In this document: positions 46,261 through 55,350 of the stretch, in pieces
How the letters are laid out: the number at the start of each line of letters is the position of its first letter
Numbering within the stretch: the first letter of the stretch is position 1
Origin: JAEUTH01 sp044230205
GTDB taxonomy: Bacteria; Bacteroidota; Bacteroidia; AKYH767-A; OLB10
DNA length: 64,000 nt
Assembly (NCBI GenBank): GCA_044230205.1
Contig: JBGARN010000007.1
Location: 1-64,000 of the forward strand
Direction of reading: 5' to 3'
Program-made: the position numbers and the translations under genes
The notes under the pieces: generated by a model
What the model was told of the DNA's origin: nothing
Seen by the model: the letters and a program-made list of their open reading frames with translations, nothing else
Databases searched by the model: none

Positions 46261-47877
46261 ATGAATCAATACGATATTATTATCATAGGCACCGGGGCAG
46301 GGGGTGGAACCATTGCTCATAAACTGGCACCATCAGGTAAGAAAATTTTAATTCTTGAAAGAGGAGATTTCATTCCCCGTGAAAAAGAGAACTGGGATCC
46401 GGTTGAAGTAGCCACCAAAGGCCGCTACCGCACCAAAGAAAAATGGTATGATAAAAACAATGAAGCTTTTGAACCTTACACGCATTATTGTGTGGGTGGC
46501 AATACAAAAATGTATGGAGCTGCATTGTTGCGTTTGCGACAGAGTGATTTCAGCGAGGTGCAGCATTTTGACGGAGTTTCACCGGCATGGCCTATTAAGT
46601 ACAACGACCTTGAAAAATATTATTCGCAGGCGGAAAAAATGTACAGTGTACATGGTACACGTGGTTATGATATTACCGAACCCTATTCATCAGAAGCCTA
46701 TCCATTTCCATCGTTAAAAATGGAGCCGGATATGCATGAATTGTTTTTGCAGTTTCGTGCATTGGGTTATCATCCATACCCATGTCCTGTTGCAGTTCGC
46801 ATGGACGAATGCATCAGAGGGGCATCGCCTTTGCGGTTGAGTAATTTTGACGGATTCCCTGATTTGACAGAAGCAAAGGCTGATGCACATGTGGTGGCCA
46901 TCCGCGAAGCATTAACTTACAGCAATGTTACCTTAATGACCAATTGCAAAGCTGAAAAGCTAATGACGGATGCAGCAGGAAAAAAGGTAACAAGCGTGGT
47001 TGTGAATCAAAATGGAGTACAGCAGACTATTTCTGCTGATACCATCATTGTTTCATGCGGTGCAATTAATTCAGCAGCTTTATTTTTAAATAGTGCCAAT
47101 GAAAAACATCCTAACGGGCTTGCCAACAGCAGCGACCAGGTAGGAAGAAATTACATGGCACATAACAATGGAGCACTGATAGTAGTTTCAAAGAAAGAAA
47201 ATCGTGCACAGTTTCAAAAAGCATTTGGTGTTGCCGACTTTTATCATGCTACTGATGAATACAAATTTCCCTTAGGTGCCATACAGCTGATGGGAAAAAC
47301 GGATTACGATACGCTGGCGGGTTTAGCAAAAGATGTTTTGCCGGGCATGAGTGCAGAAGAAATTTCAACTCACTCCATTGACTTCTGGGTAACAGCAGAG
47401 GATTTGCCACGTGCTGAAAATCGTGTTACGCTTACCGATGATGGTTCAATAAAACTTTCAGTAACACAAACCAATCGCGAGGCTTATGATAAATTAAAGT
47501 CAAAATTAAAAAGCATCATAGCAGAGATTGCAAAGAAAGATGAAGCGTTTAAAGATGCTGTTTACATTGGTTACGATTTAGGTGTGAGTGGAGTTTCACA
47601 TCAAAACGGAACCATGCGTTTTGGAACTGACCCTAAAACCTCAGTATTGGATATTAATTGCAAAACGCATGACCTGGAAAATGTATATGTGGTGGATGCA
47701 AGTTTTTTCCCAAGCTGTGGCGCTGTAAATCCTTCGCTCACGATTATGGCAAATGCCCTGAGAGTTGGGGAACATATTTTATCAAGGCTTAACATCTCAA
47801 TAAAAAATAACTCAAAAGAAACTGTTCCGGTGAAGGAAGAAAAATCTTCTTCAAGAATGTACCTGAACTTGTTTTAA
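46261..47877 (+). CDS. GMC-family oxidoreductase
   Basis: The 538-residue flavoprotein begins with a dinucleotide-binding fold (IIIGTGAGGGTIAHKLA, residues 7-23; LILERGDF), has the FAD-stabilising segment YCVGGNTKMYGAALLRLR (about 77-94) and ends in the GMC C-terminal domain (GVSHQNGTMRFGTDP about 441-455 with the likely catalytic His, and SCGAVNPSLTIMANALRVGE about 482-501). No signal peptide or Tat motif is present. GMC enzymes oxidise primary alcohols or sugars; many bacterial ones oxidise glucose, gluconate or other polyols. Its position after glucose dehydrogenase and debranching genes suggests a sugar or polyol substrate, but this is inference. The partner cytochrome or gamma subunit of membrane gluconate dehydrogenases is not encoded nearby. 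Confidence 0.88.
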   Translation: MNQYDIIIIGTGAGGGTIAHKLAPSGKKILILERGDFIPREKENWDPVEVATKGRYRTKEKWYDKNNEAFEPYTHYCVGGNTKMYGAALLRLRQSDFSEVQHFDGVSPAWPIKYNDLEKYYSQAEKMYSVHGTRGYDITEPYSSEAYPFPSLKMEPDMHELFLQFRALGYHPYPCPVAVRMDECIRGASPLRLSNFDGFPDLTEAKADAHVVAIREALTYSNVTLMTNCKAEKLMTDAAGKKVTSVVVNQNGVQQTISADTIIVSCGAINSAALFLNSANEKHPNGLANSSDQVGRNYMAHNNGALIVVSKKENRAQFQKAFGVADFYHATDEYKFPLGAIQLMGKTDYDTLAGLAKDVLPGMSAEEISTHSIDFWVTAEDLPRAENRVTLTDDGSIKLSVTQTNREAYDKLKSKLKSIIAEIAKKDEAFKDAVYIGYDLGVSGVSHQNGTMRFGTDPKTSVLDINCKTHDLENVYVVDASFFPSCGAVNPSLTIMANALRVGEHILSRLNISIKNNSKETVPVKEEKSSSRMYLNLF

Positions 47878-47926
47878 ATTATTGAAGCAGGAAATGATTA
47901 GACGAACATTATCATTTCTAAGAAAC

Positions 47927-48028
47927 TGTTTAAATATTTTAAAATGAATTACAAGCCTACGTGCAGCCTGTCCCAATAAGTTACTAACGCGCGATGATTC
48001 CCTTTAGGGTTAGGGTGTGGGAAGGCAA
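47927..48028. repeat. Interspersed intergenic repeat, copy 1
   Basis: The last 42 bp (47987-48028, containing TTCCCTTTAGGGTTAGGGTG) differ from the copy at 49591-49632 by one base. The flanking 60 bp (CTGTTTAAAT...AATTACAAGCC) are also related. A shorter, partial match (CCCTTTAGGGACGAGGTGTG) occurs at about 42534-42553. Confidence 0.82.
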
Positions 48029-48053
48029 CAGGAATATCTTAATAAGAAATCTT

Positions 48054-48085
48054 ATCAGCACTACCAATTGTGCTGATATTGTTTT
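48054..48085 (+). terminator. Possible terminator hairpin
   Basis: A perfect 8-bp stem ATCAGCAC / GTGCTGAT with an 8-nt loop is followed by ATTGTTTTATT. It lies about 180 bp after the GMC gene; the T-run is interrupted, so function is uncertain. Confidence 0.45.
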
Positions 48086-48169
48086 ATTGCGTCAGATTGT
48101 AGTCACACTTTATCGGGAAATACCCTTTAAGCTTTGCATTTTGATTAATTTGCATCTTAAATTACTGGT

Positions 48170-49450
48170 ATGAGTTTGTCCATTTTTTTATTTTATGGTT
48201 TTGCTTTTGTCGGGCTGTTGCATTCATTCATTTTTTCATTCCTGGCCATCCGCAATAAAAAAACTGCAGACCTTATCATTACACTTTTCCTGTTTGTTCA
48301 GTCGGTCATTATATTGGAATATGTTTTTTTCTGGACAGGCTTAAACAATCCCTACCATTACCTGTGCAACATTAGTATGACCTTGCAATTTCTTTTTGGC
48401 CCTTTATTATTAATGTATGTGGATTATGTGTTTAATGAAGAAAAGAAATTCAACAAGTTCTTTTTTCATTTCATCCCGGCTGCTGTCATTTTTATTTTGA
48501 TGATACCCTATTATTTCAGCACGGCTGATTTAAAGCTCAATCATTATAAAATGATAAAGTATTTTATCCTCGATTTACGGCTGGTTGTCTATGCCATCAT
48601 GGCTCACATGACCTTTTACTTTATCATGATAATTTTCAAAATCATAAAAGAAAAGCGCATTGGTCATATTAAAAACTGGTTATTGACCATTGTAGGATTG
48701 TATGGCTTTTACATTGCCTGTTATATTTCCTATTACGTGATGGTTCGTTACCCCTGGTTTACGCTTACCACCGATTATTTTGTTTCCATTGGAATGTGTG
48801 CAAGCATTACTGCCATTATCTATTTCGCTTATGGAAGGAAAAAAATCTTTGATGGTTTTCCTGTTACTGAATCACTGAACCTTGAAAACATTTACTTCTC
48901 TTATAAGGAAGATGTAATAGCAGCGCCTCTCAAAAAAAAAGAACCAAGCCTGTTGTATAGTTATCCGGCTGGCACTGATAAAATACATGCTGAAGAAGAA
49001 GTATTAACTGAAAAAGAACCGGAAATCAAAAGCGAGCCGGATCCTGTTCAGGAGAATTTTCCTGTCAAGTATAAAAACTCAGGTTTAACAGCCGATGCAG
49101 GTAATGAATTAGCGGAAGCATTGAAACAAGTCATGCATAAGGAGAAACTTTACCGGGAAAGTGAATTGAAACTGGAAACACTTGCTGCAAAATTGAATGT
49201 TGCCAAGCATTATGTTTCACAGGTTATCAATCAGCATTATGGTGTTAATTTTTTTGAATACATTAATTTATTACGCATTGAGGAAGCAAAGCAATTGCTG
49301 ATTTCGAATGATAAAAAATCAATGAACATCATTGAAGTGGCATACACTGTTGGTTATAACACCAAGAATACTTTCAATGCAGCTTTTCGCAGGATTGTGG
49401 GAGTAACGCCCACTGAATACCGAAACCAGAATCATATCCGCATGAATTAA
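48170..49450 (+). CDS. Membrane-anchored AraC-family transcriptional regulator
   Basis: The 426-residue protein has six or seven hydrophobic helices in the first 225 residues (LFYGFAFVGLLHSFIFSFLA, IFILMIPYYFSTADL, and others). A charged linker (about 250-310) leads to a C-terminal AraC helix-turn-helix (about 325-424: LETLAAKLNVAKHYVSQVIN, then YTVGYNTKNTFNAAFRRIVG). Regulators of this type are common in Bacteroidota and probably sense a membrane or extracellular signal. The gene lies between two copies of the same intergenic repeat and upstream of a secreted ASPIC/UnbV protein. Which genes it controls cannot be read from the sequence. Confidence 0.88.
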   Translation: MSLSIFLFYGFAFVGLLHSFIFSFLAIRNKKTADLIITLFLFVQSVIILEYVFFWTGLNNPYHYLCNISMTLQFLFGPLLLMYVDYVFNEEKKFNKFFFHFIPAAVIFILMIPYYFSTADLKLNHYKMIKYFILDLRLVVYAIMAHMTFYFIMIIFKIIKEKRIGHIKNWLLTIVGLYGFYIACYISYYVMVRYPWFTLTTDYFVSIGMCASITAIIYFAYGRKKIFDGFPVTESLNLENIYFSYKEDVIAAPLKKKEPSLLYSYPAGTDKIHAEEEVLTEKEPEIKSEPDPVQENFPVKYKNSGLTADAGNELAEALKQVMHKEKLYRESELKLETLAAKLNVAKHYVSQVINQHYGVNFFEYINLLRIEEAKQLLISNDKKSMNIIEVAYTVGYNTKNTFNAAFRRIVGVTPTEYRNQNHIRMN

Positions 49451-49514
49451 GTAATACCTTATCGGTAATGACCATCATTCAGGTTTATTGAAATTGTTTT
49501 GCAGAAAAATAAGC

Positions 49515-49632
49515 CTGTTTAAATTTCTTAAAAATTAATTACAGGCTTGTTCTCACCCCTCCCGATAGCTATCGGGACTAAAGGGTGCAAACGCGCGAAG
49601 ATTCCCTTTAGGGTTAGGGTGTGGGAAGGCAA
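49515..49632. repeat. Interspersed intergenic repeat, copy 2, with embedded palindrome
   Basis: The element shares its last 42 bp (49591-49632) with copy 1 at 47987-48028, differing at one base, and has a related upstream part. Between them it contains the perfect palindrome TCCCGATAGCTATCGGGA (49560-49577), nested in a larger pairing of CACCCCT with AAGGGTG. Such palindromes are frequent intergenic elements in this phylum. Confidence 0.82.
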
Positions 49633-49673
49633 TATGATTTTATTAATAAAAAATTTAAACAATCTCTTATATC

Positions 49674-51476
49674 ATGAAAAAGATTCTATTCCTCATCGCA
49701 TTAGCAGTTAACACCGTATTTAATTGCATCACCTTACAGGCACAAATTTTTACTAAAGTAACTTCAGCAACTAATCCTGTCGTTACCGATCCGCCTCAGT
49801 CATTTTATGCCGGGGCAAGCTGGATAGATTATGACAATGACGGCTTGCTTGATCTATTTGTGGTTCGCACAGGGCTGTATCACAATGATGGTAACGGCAA
49901 CTTTTCTAAAATTACCACCAGTGGTTTAGGATTAACAACAGGCATTGGCAATACATGGGCTGATGTGGACAATGACGGAGATATTGATTGCCTGCAATCA
50001 GGTGGTAATGCAGGAGGTACCAGATTTTTCCTGAACAATGGCAATGGCACCTTTACGCAAAACACCAGCGGACCTTTTGCAGTTGCTACAAAATTGCGCG
50101 GCTGGGGTTCTGCATTTGGTGATTACAATAATGATGGTAAGGTGGATTTATTTATTGCCGCCCCGGTTGGTTTTGCCGGCATTACCGACTCCTGCAAATT
50201 CCTGGTTAATACAGGCGGAGGAAATTTTATTCGCGTGGATACGGCTGGCATAACGGATACGCTGGATGCATTTACAGTTCCGACATGGAGTGATTATGAC
50301 AATGATGGCGATGCGGATTTGTTCATCGGTGCAGGACGTGTGAATGGTTCGCTTTCGCGCGATTATCTTTTTGAAAACAATCATTGGCAGGGAGGCAGCA
50401 TATTATTTTCAAGAATAAATTCTTCACCGCTTGGCACTGATTTGCATGACGGGCAGGTCTGGAACTGGATTGACTTTGATAACGATGGAGACCTGGATGC
50501 TTATCTTACCAATTATACCGGAACAAGCCCTACAGGCTATCAAAATGAAATGTATAGAAATGATAACGGCACCTTTGTACAATTAACAGGTGCAGATGTC
50601 GGGCCTATTGTTACCGACATGGGAGTTTCACTTTCAAGCACGTGGGGCGATTTTGATAATGACGGTGATCTCGATTGCATTGTTACCAATGAAGGTCCGC
50701 AGCAAAATGTGTACTATCAAAGTAATATAGCGCAGGGCAGTACGGTGTTTACCAAAATTACCAACGAACCCATGGTGCTGAATAATGGCAATCACTGGTG
50801 TGCCACATCAGGCGATTATGATAACGATGGTGATCTGGATTTATTTATTTCAGGAAACAGTGATAACGGCTTATTTGAAAACACAACTACCAATACGGAT
50901 TTTATAAATATTAAATTAGTCGGGATTACTTCCAATAAATCAGCTATCGGGGCAAAGGTGAGTGTTAAAGCGAATGGCACATGGCAGATGCGTGAAATTT
51001 CTGCACAGAATACTTTTAACGGCATGAATATGCTTAATGCACATTTTGGTTTTGGAAATACAGGACCTGTTGCATTAAACATTGATACATTAATAATTGA
51101 ATGGCCTACGGGGACATATGATATTTGTGCAAATGTTCCTGCCAATGTGTTTTATATCGCTACAGAAGGGCAATGCCCGGTTCCGGCAGCTGTCAGTGAA
51201 ATTGAAAACTCAGGCAAAGATTTTTTTCTTGCAGCTGTTTATCCCAATCCTGTTAACGACTATTTATCTTTCAATTATAATTTATCCGCTCCTTCAAAAG
51301 TTGAACTTACTTTAATGGACACTGCAGGTAAAACTGTTTATAAAAAAGTGTTACCACAAGGTATAGCCGGGAATAACCCTACATCCATTGATATAAAAAA
51401 ACTAAGCAAAGGATTTTACACCATGGTTTTAAAAAGCCATTCACAAACTTGCAAAGCGAAGTTTTTGAAGGAGTAA
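49674..51476 (+). CDS. FG-GAP/VCBS-repeat protein with ASPIC/UnbV segment and T9SS sorting domain
   Basis: The 600-residue protein has a signal peptide (to about residue 23) and about seven FG-GAP/VCBS repeats with calcium-binding-like cores (DYDNDGLLDLFV, DVDNDGDIDCLQ, DYNNDGKVDLFIA, DFDNDGDLDCIV, DYDNDGDLDLFIS), forming a beta-propeller. An ASPIC/UnbV-type segment follows (about 415-500; GAKVSVKANGTWQMREIS, then LIIEWPTGTYDI), and a T9SS C-terminal domain ends the protein (YPNPVNDYLSFNYNLSAPSK...FYTMVLKSHSQTCKAKFLK). It should be exported and surface-attached or released. ASPIC/UnbV proteins often occur beside SusC/SusD pairs, but none is present here. No enzyme motif is visible. Confidence 0.87.
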   Translation: MKKILFLIALAVNTVFNCITLQAQIFTKVTSATNPVVTDPPQSFYAGASWIDYDNDGLLDLFVVRTGLYHNDGNGNFSKITTSGLGLTTGIGNTWADVDNDGDIDCLQSGGNAGGTRFFLNNGNGTFTQNTSGPFAVATKLRGWGSAFGDYNNDGKVDLFIAAPVGFAGITDSCKFLVNTGGGNFIRVDTAGITDTLDAFTVPTWSDYDNDGDADLFIGAGRVNGSLSRDYLFENNHWQGGSILFSRINSSPLGTDLHDGQVWNWIDFDNDGDLDAYLTNYTGTSPTGYQNEMYRNDNGTFVQLTGADVGPIVTDMGVSLSSTWGDFDNDGDLDCIVTNEGPQQNVYYQSNIAQGSTVFTKITNEPMVLNNGNHWCATSGDYDNDGDLDLFISGNSDNGLFENTTTNTDFINIKLVGITSNKSAIGAKVSVKANGTWQMREISAQNTFNGMNMLNAHFGFGNTGPVALNIDTLIIEWPTGTYDICANVPANVFYIATEGQCPVPAAVSEIENSGKDFFLAAVYPNPVNDYLSFNYNLSAPSKVELTLMDTAGKTVYKKVLPQGIAGNNPTSIDIKKLSKGFYTMVLKSHSQTCKAKFLKE

Positions 51477-51570
51477 ACTTCTGTAAACTCAAAATCAAAT
51501 CAAACCTGTCACCCACCCGACAGAATATTATCCGGGTTGAGACTCTCTTTGCAGCATTAATCAATTCTTA

Positions 51571-52308
51571 ATGCTGGTTGCGTTTAAAAATAACTGGAAG
51601 CTGTATTTAATTGAATCATGGGGCCTGGGTGTCTTTATGGTTTCTGCATGTTTGTTTGCCACCCTATTGGAATATCCATATTCTGCCATTCACCTTGCAA
51701 TAGAAAACCATTTTGTAAGAAATGTATTGATGGGAATTGCAATGGGGCTTACTGCATTCGCCATTCTTGCATCACCCTGGGGAAAACTTTCAGGCGCACA
51801 TATCAATCCTGCCGTTACGATAGTAAATTACAGGCTGCGAAAGATTTCGCTGCATAATGCTACCTGGTACATAATTTTTCAAACCATTGGTGGAACGCTT
51901 GCAGTTTACCTGATGCAATTGTTGCTTGGGAATGCACTTATCAGCAAACCTGTGGAAAGTGTGGTTACCATTCCTTATTGCGGACATCCTGTGCATGCTT
52001 TCCTGGTGGAACTGGTCATTGCTTTTGTATTGATGATGACCATACAAATGGTCTCCAACTCATCGCTTGAAAAACATACGGCAAAGTTTGCCGGCTTCCT
52101 CGTGATGTTTTTTGTAATTATTGCCGGACCTGTTTCCGGTTTCGGAATGAATCCTGCGCGGACATTTGCTTCTGCATTACCTGCTCATAACTGGGATTCT
52201 TTCTGGATTTATCTTTTTGTACCTGTTGGCGGAATGTTACTGGCAACAGAAGTTTATCTCATCCTGAAAAAAAGATTTTTGATTTATGAGTTAAGAGTTA
52301 AAAGTTAA
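51571..52308 (+). CDS. Aquaporin / MIP-family channel
   Basis: The 245-residue membrane protein has six helices and two half-helices carrying both signature motifs: SGAHINPAVT in the first half and GFGMNPARTFAS in the second, the latter with the conserved selectivity-filter Arg. The length fits water or small-solute channels. The residues that distinguish water channels from glycerol facilitators cannot be assigned with certainty by eye. The upstream gap is 94 bp and the downstream gap 46 bp; the latter contains an AT-rich direct repeat (GAGTTAAGAGTTAAAAGTTA). It leads the group of same-strand genes that continues to the redox cluster. Confidence 0.88.
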   Translation: MLVAFKNNWKLYLIESWGLGVFMVSACLFATLLEYPYSAIHLAIENHFVRNVLMGIAMGLTAFAILASPWGKLSGAHINPAVTIVNYRLRKISLHNATWYIIFQTIGGTLAVYLMQLLLGNALISKPVESVVTIPYCGHPVHAFLVELVIAFVLMMTIQMVSNSSLEKHTAKFAGFLVMFFVIIAGPVSGFGMNPARTFASALPAHNWDSFWIYLFVPVGGMLLATEVYLILKKRFLIYELRVKS

Positions 52309-52354
52309 GAGTAATAAGTTATCCGATTCACTAACAAATTAAATTTCAATTATA

Positions 52355-53389
52355 ATGTCACAAAAAATCAAACCGAAATTTTTCATTGTCTTCTTCGTAA
52401 TACTTGTTGCGCTCATTGCCGGCAAGGCTTTTAGTCAACCTGCACAAAAAGTTGAAGCAGTTGGGTTTACGGTATCCGATATGGATAAAGCTGTCGACTT
52501 TTATTCAAAAGTTTTATCATTCAAAAAAATAAGTGACACAGAGGTGTATGGAACAAAATATGAAAAACTGGAAAATGTGTTTGGCTTACGCATGCGCGTG
52601 GTAAGGATGCAGTTAGGTGATGAAATAATTGAACTAACTGATTACCTCACTTCCGGTGGAAAATCAATTCCTGAAGATGCACGAAGCAATGATTTGACCT
52701 TTCAGCACATTGCAATAGTGGTAAGCGATATGGACAAAGCCTACCAGCAATTGCGCAGGTTTAATGTGGAGCATGTTTCAACAGGGCCGCAAACAATTCC
52801 GGTAAGCAACAAAGCAGCTGCAGGGGTAAAAGCATTTTATTTTCATGATCCCGATAACCATAATTTAGAACTGATTTATTTTCCGGCAGGTAAAGGAAAT
52901 CCTAAATGGCAACAGGCGAATGGAAAATTATTTCTTGGTATTGACCATACAGCAATCGGAATTTCATCAACAGAAAAGAGTTTGAAATTTTATCGTGATG
53001 TTTTAGGCCTGGCATTAAAAGGCGAGAGCTTTAATTTTGGAACTGAGCAGGAGCATTTGAATAATGTGGAAGGCGCTTCATTACACATTTCAGGCTTACG
53101 CGCCAGTGATGGACCGGGTGTAGAGTTTCTTGAATATTTGAAACCGGGGCCGGGAGCTATCTATGCCACAGATACACGTTCTGATGATATCATAAACTGG
53201 CAAACAACCATAACGGTGTCTCATCTTGATTTACTTTTCAATACGTTGAAGGAAAAGGGCTACGAGTTTGTTTCTAAAGAGATAGTGGCATTGGAAAATG
53301 GTTCTGAAGCAACCGAAAGAGCGTTAATCATTCGCGACCCTGACGGACACCAGGTACTTTTGAAAGAAGCAATTAAAAGCCAGAATTAA
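52355..53389 (+). CDS. Exported protein with two VOC (glyoxalase/dioxygenase-fold) domains
   Basis: The 344-residue protein starts with a positively charged region and a hydrophobic helix (FFIVFFVILVALIAGKAFS), consistent with a signal peptide. Two vicinal-oxygen-chelate domains follow: about 32-185 (VGFTVSDMDKAVDFYSKVLS, then HIAIVVSDMDKAYQQL, ending DPDNHNLELIYFP) and about 198-340 (IDHTAIGISSTEKSLKFYRD, ending RDPDGHQVLL). Conserved His and Glu residues in the expected beta-strands suggest a metal site. VOC proteins include glyoxalases, dioxygenases and drug-binding proteins; the reaction here is unknown, and an exported double-VOC protein is less common than the cytosolic form. Confidence 0.82.
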   Translation: MSQKIKPKFFIVFFVILVALIAGKAFSQPAQKVEAVGFTVSDMDKAVDFYSKVLSFKKISDTEVYGTKYEKLENVFGLRMRVVRMQLGDEIIELTDYLTSGGKSIPEDARSNDLTFQHIAIVVSDMDKAYQQLRRFNVEHVSTGPQTIPVSNKAAAGVKAFYFHDPDNHNLELIYFPAGKGNPKWQQANGKLFLGIDHTAIGISSTEKSLKFYRDVLGLALKGESFNFGTEQEHLNNVEGASLHISGLRASDGPGVEFLEYLKPGPGAIYATDTRSDDIINWQTTITVSHLDLLFNTLKEKGYEFVSKEIVALENGSEATERALIIRDPDGHQVLLKEAIKSQN

Positions 53390-53447
53390 AGCATAAATGT
53401 AAAGTTGGCGACAATTGTTTTTGTACGATAGGCTTACGTTTACATCA

Positions 53448-55010
53448 ATGAATACAACATCAAAAATAATATGCCCGCTTTGTAACGACCACGTTAGCCA
53501 CCTGGTTTATCAATATCACCTGGAGAGTGAGCGTAATGTTCTTGAAAAGATAAAGCAATCTAATCCCGGTTGGGTGGAAGATAACGGATCTTGTAAACGT
53601 TGTATTGATTATTATGATATCAATATTTTACGTGATGGCGGAATCATTCCTGAAGCAGGACCTTTTTTCCCGGTGAAATCACCTGATGATTTTTATGTAA
53701 TTCCAACTCCATTACGTTTAGATGCCGACCCAAAATATACCGGCAAAGGTGTTACCATTTGTTTTATTGACAGCGGTTTCTATCCGCATCCTGATTTAAC
53801 ACGAATAGAAAATCGCATTTTAAAAATAGTTGATATCACTAATTCCAAAAACACTTCAAAGTATTTTACCAAACCGCGAAATGAAAGCTGGCATGGAACT
53901 ATGACAGCAGTGGCTTGTGGCGGCAATGGCTTCTTATCTAATGGTCTTTACAAAGGGATTGCATCAGAAGCAAATCTTGTTTTGATTAAAACACAAAATG
54001 AAAACGGTCACATTACAGATGCGAATATTACAAAAGCTATTAGGTGGGCGATAAAGAATAAAAGCAAATACAATATTAAAATCATCAACTTATCTGTATG
54101 CAGTGATGAACCGGTTTCTTATTTGCAAAGTGAAGTTGACAAGGCTGCTGAAGAAGCAATCGCTGCAGGAATTGTGGTTGTGGCTGCTGTTGGCAATGAT
54201 GAAAATGCAAGTATAAAACCTCCGGCAAATTCACCCAATGTAATTGCTGTTGGAGGTTATAATGATAATAACAATCTTGAAAAAAATAATTTCCAGTTGT
54301 ATCATTCCAACTACGGGCAAACTGTTGACGGGTTTTCAAAGCCTGATTTAATTGCTCATTCTATCTGGATAGCTGCACCAATTTTGCCGGGAACAAAAGA
54401 AAAGGCCGAAGCAGAAGATTTGCATCGCAGATTTAAAAATGAACCTGGTGATGCAATCAAAAACAGGATTATGGAGACCAAATATTTTTCACCGGATTAC
54501 ATGCATGTGGACGGAACATCATTTGCTGCTCCAATTACAACATCAGTAATTGCCCAGATGCTGGAAGCGAATCCTGCATTAACTACGCAACAGGTAAGAG
54601 AAATTATATTAAGCACAGCAACAAAGCTACAGGGTACCAATATTACCAGGCAGGGTTTTGGTTTAATACATCCGCGCAAAGCTGTTGCAAAAGCACTCCA
54701 TATTAACGGTGGTGAGGAAATCATCTCACCTTTGATTGATATGAAAAGCAAAACAGTTTCTTTTTATCATAAGGAGATTGGGGCCGGTAAAATTGTGCTA
54801 TCCGGAACTTTTAATAACTGGTCGCGTAATGAAAATTTTATGGAACCTGTGAAAAATGGTTTGTGGAAAATTGAAATCCCGCTTCCTGATAAGGGAATTC
54901 ACGAATACAAATATGTTATTGATGATATTACCTGGAAGCCCGATATCTATAATCCTTTGAGACAGGCTGATGGCTTTAATGACTGGAACAGCAAACTTGT
55001 AATTCAATAA
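53448..55010 (+). CDS. Subtilisin-like S8 protease with N-terminal zinc ribbon and C-terminal glycogen-binding domain
   Basis: I chose the ATG at 53448; the longer frame starts with TTG at 53415. The 520-residue protein opens with two CxxC pairs (CPLCND near residue 8 and CKRC near 47), a zinc-ribbon-like pattern, and has no signal peptide. The S8 protease domain (about 95-425) has the triad Asp108 (CFIDSGF), His149 (SWHGTMTA) and Ser358 (GTSFAAP), and the oxyanion region AAVGNDEN. Residues 435-520 form an E-set/CBM48-like domain of the AMPK glycogen-binding type (VLSGTFNNWSRNENFMEP, then HEYKYVIDDITWKPDI). All triad residues are present, so activity is expected, apparently in the cytosol. 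A zinc-ribbon-subtilase-glycogen-binding fusion is unusual. Confidence 0.85.
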   Translation: MNTTSKIICPLCNDHVSHLVYQYHLESERNVLEKIKQSNPGWVEDNGSCKRCIDYYDINILRDGGIIPEAGPFFPVKSPDDFYVIPTPLRLDADPKYTGKGVTICFIDSGFYPHPDLTRIENRILKIVDITNSKNTSKYFTKPRNESWHGTMTAVACGGNGFLSNGLYKGIASEANLVLIKTQNENGHITDANITKAIRWAIKNKSKYNIKIINLSVCSDEPVSYLQSEVDKAAEEAIAAGIVVVAAVGNDENASIKPPANSPNVIAVGGYNDNNNLEKNNFQLYHSNYGQTVDGFSKPDLIAHSIWIAAPILPGTKEKAEAEDLHRRFKNEPGDAIKNRIMETKYFSPDYMHVDGTSFAAPITTSVIAQMLEANPALTTQQVREIILSTATKLQGTNITRQGFGLIHPRKAVAKALHINGGEEIISPLIDMKSKTVSFYHKEIGAGKIVLSGTFNNWSRNENFMEPVKNGLWKIEIPLPDKGIHEYKYVIDDITWKPDIYNPLRQADGFNDWNSKLVIQ

Positions 55011-55021
55011 TTCATATAACC

Positions 55022-55135
55022 ATGGACCTCAATCCAAACTTCGGATCAGTTAATTCTGAAAATATATCTACTGCAGGTAAAATTTTAATCCTGCTTATTT
55101 CAGCTGCATTATTAGTTTCAACATTTCAATTCTGA
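55022..55135 (+). CDS. Small single-helix membrane protein (37 aa)
   Basis: The frame from the ATG at 55022 encodes 37 residues: a polar start (MDLNPNFGSVNSENISTAGK) and one hydrophobic helix (ILILLISAALLVSTF). It begins 11 bp after the protease stop and ends 5 bp before the next small gene, so it looks like part of a run of closely packed membrane genes. No family is recognised. It could be a chance frame, but the spacing and hydrophobic profile favour a real subunit. Confidence 0.5.
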   Translation: MDLNPNFGSVNSENISTAGKILILLISAALLVSTFQF

Positions 55136-55140
55136 AATTG

Positions 55141-55350
55141 ATGCCTGAACTCCTGGTTACATCTGTCCTCACTTTGGTTGGTGCATATCTGTTTTGCGGT
55201 TTGCTGTTCGCTTTCTATTTTCTTACGAAAGGTATTTATAAAATTGATGAAGGTGCACATGGTTCATCTTTTGCATTCCGATTAATTATTGCACCCGGAG
55301 TAATTGTGTTCTGGATGGTGCTGCTTAAAAAAATATTAAAAACAAAATGA
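55141..55350 (+). CDS. Small two-helix membrane protein (69 aa)
   Basis: I chose the ATG at 55141 over a TTG three bases earlier. The 69-residue product has two hydrophobic helices (about 4-30 and 45-62: LTLVGAYLFCGLLFAFYFLT; LIIAPGVIVFWMVLLKKIL) joined by a charged loop (KIDEGAHGSSFAFR). The next gene overlaps its stop by four bases (ATGA), a sign of coupled translation. I do not recognise the family with certainty; proteins of this shape occur beside oxidases and Rieske proteins as accessory subunits. Confidence 0.65.
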   Translation: MPELLVTSVLTLVGAYLFCGLLFAFYFLTKGIYKIDEGAHGSSFAFRLIIAPGVIVFWMVLLKKILKTK

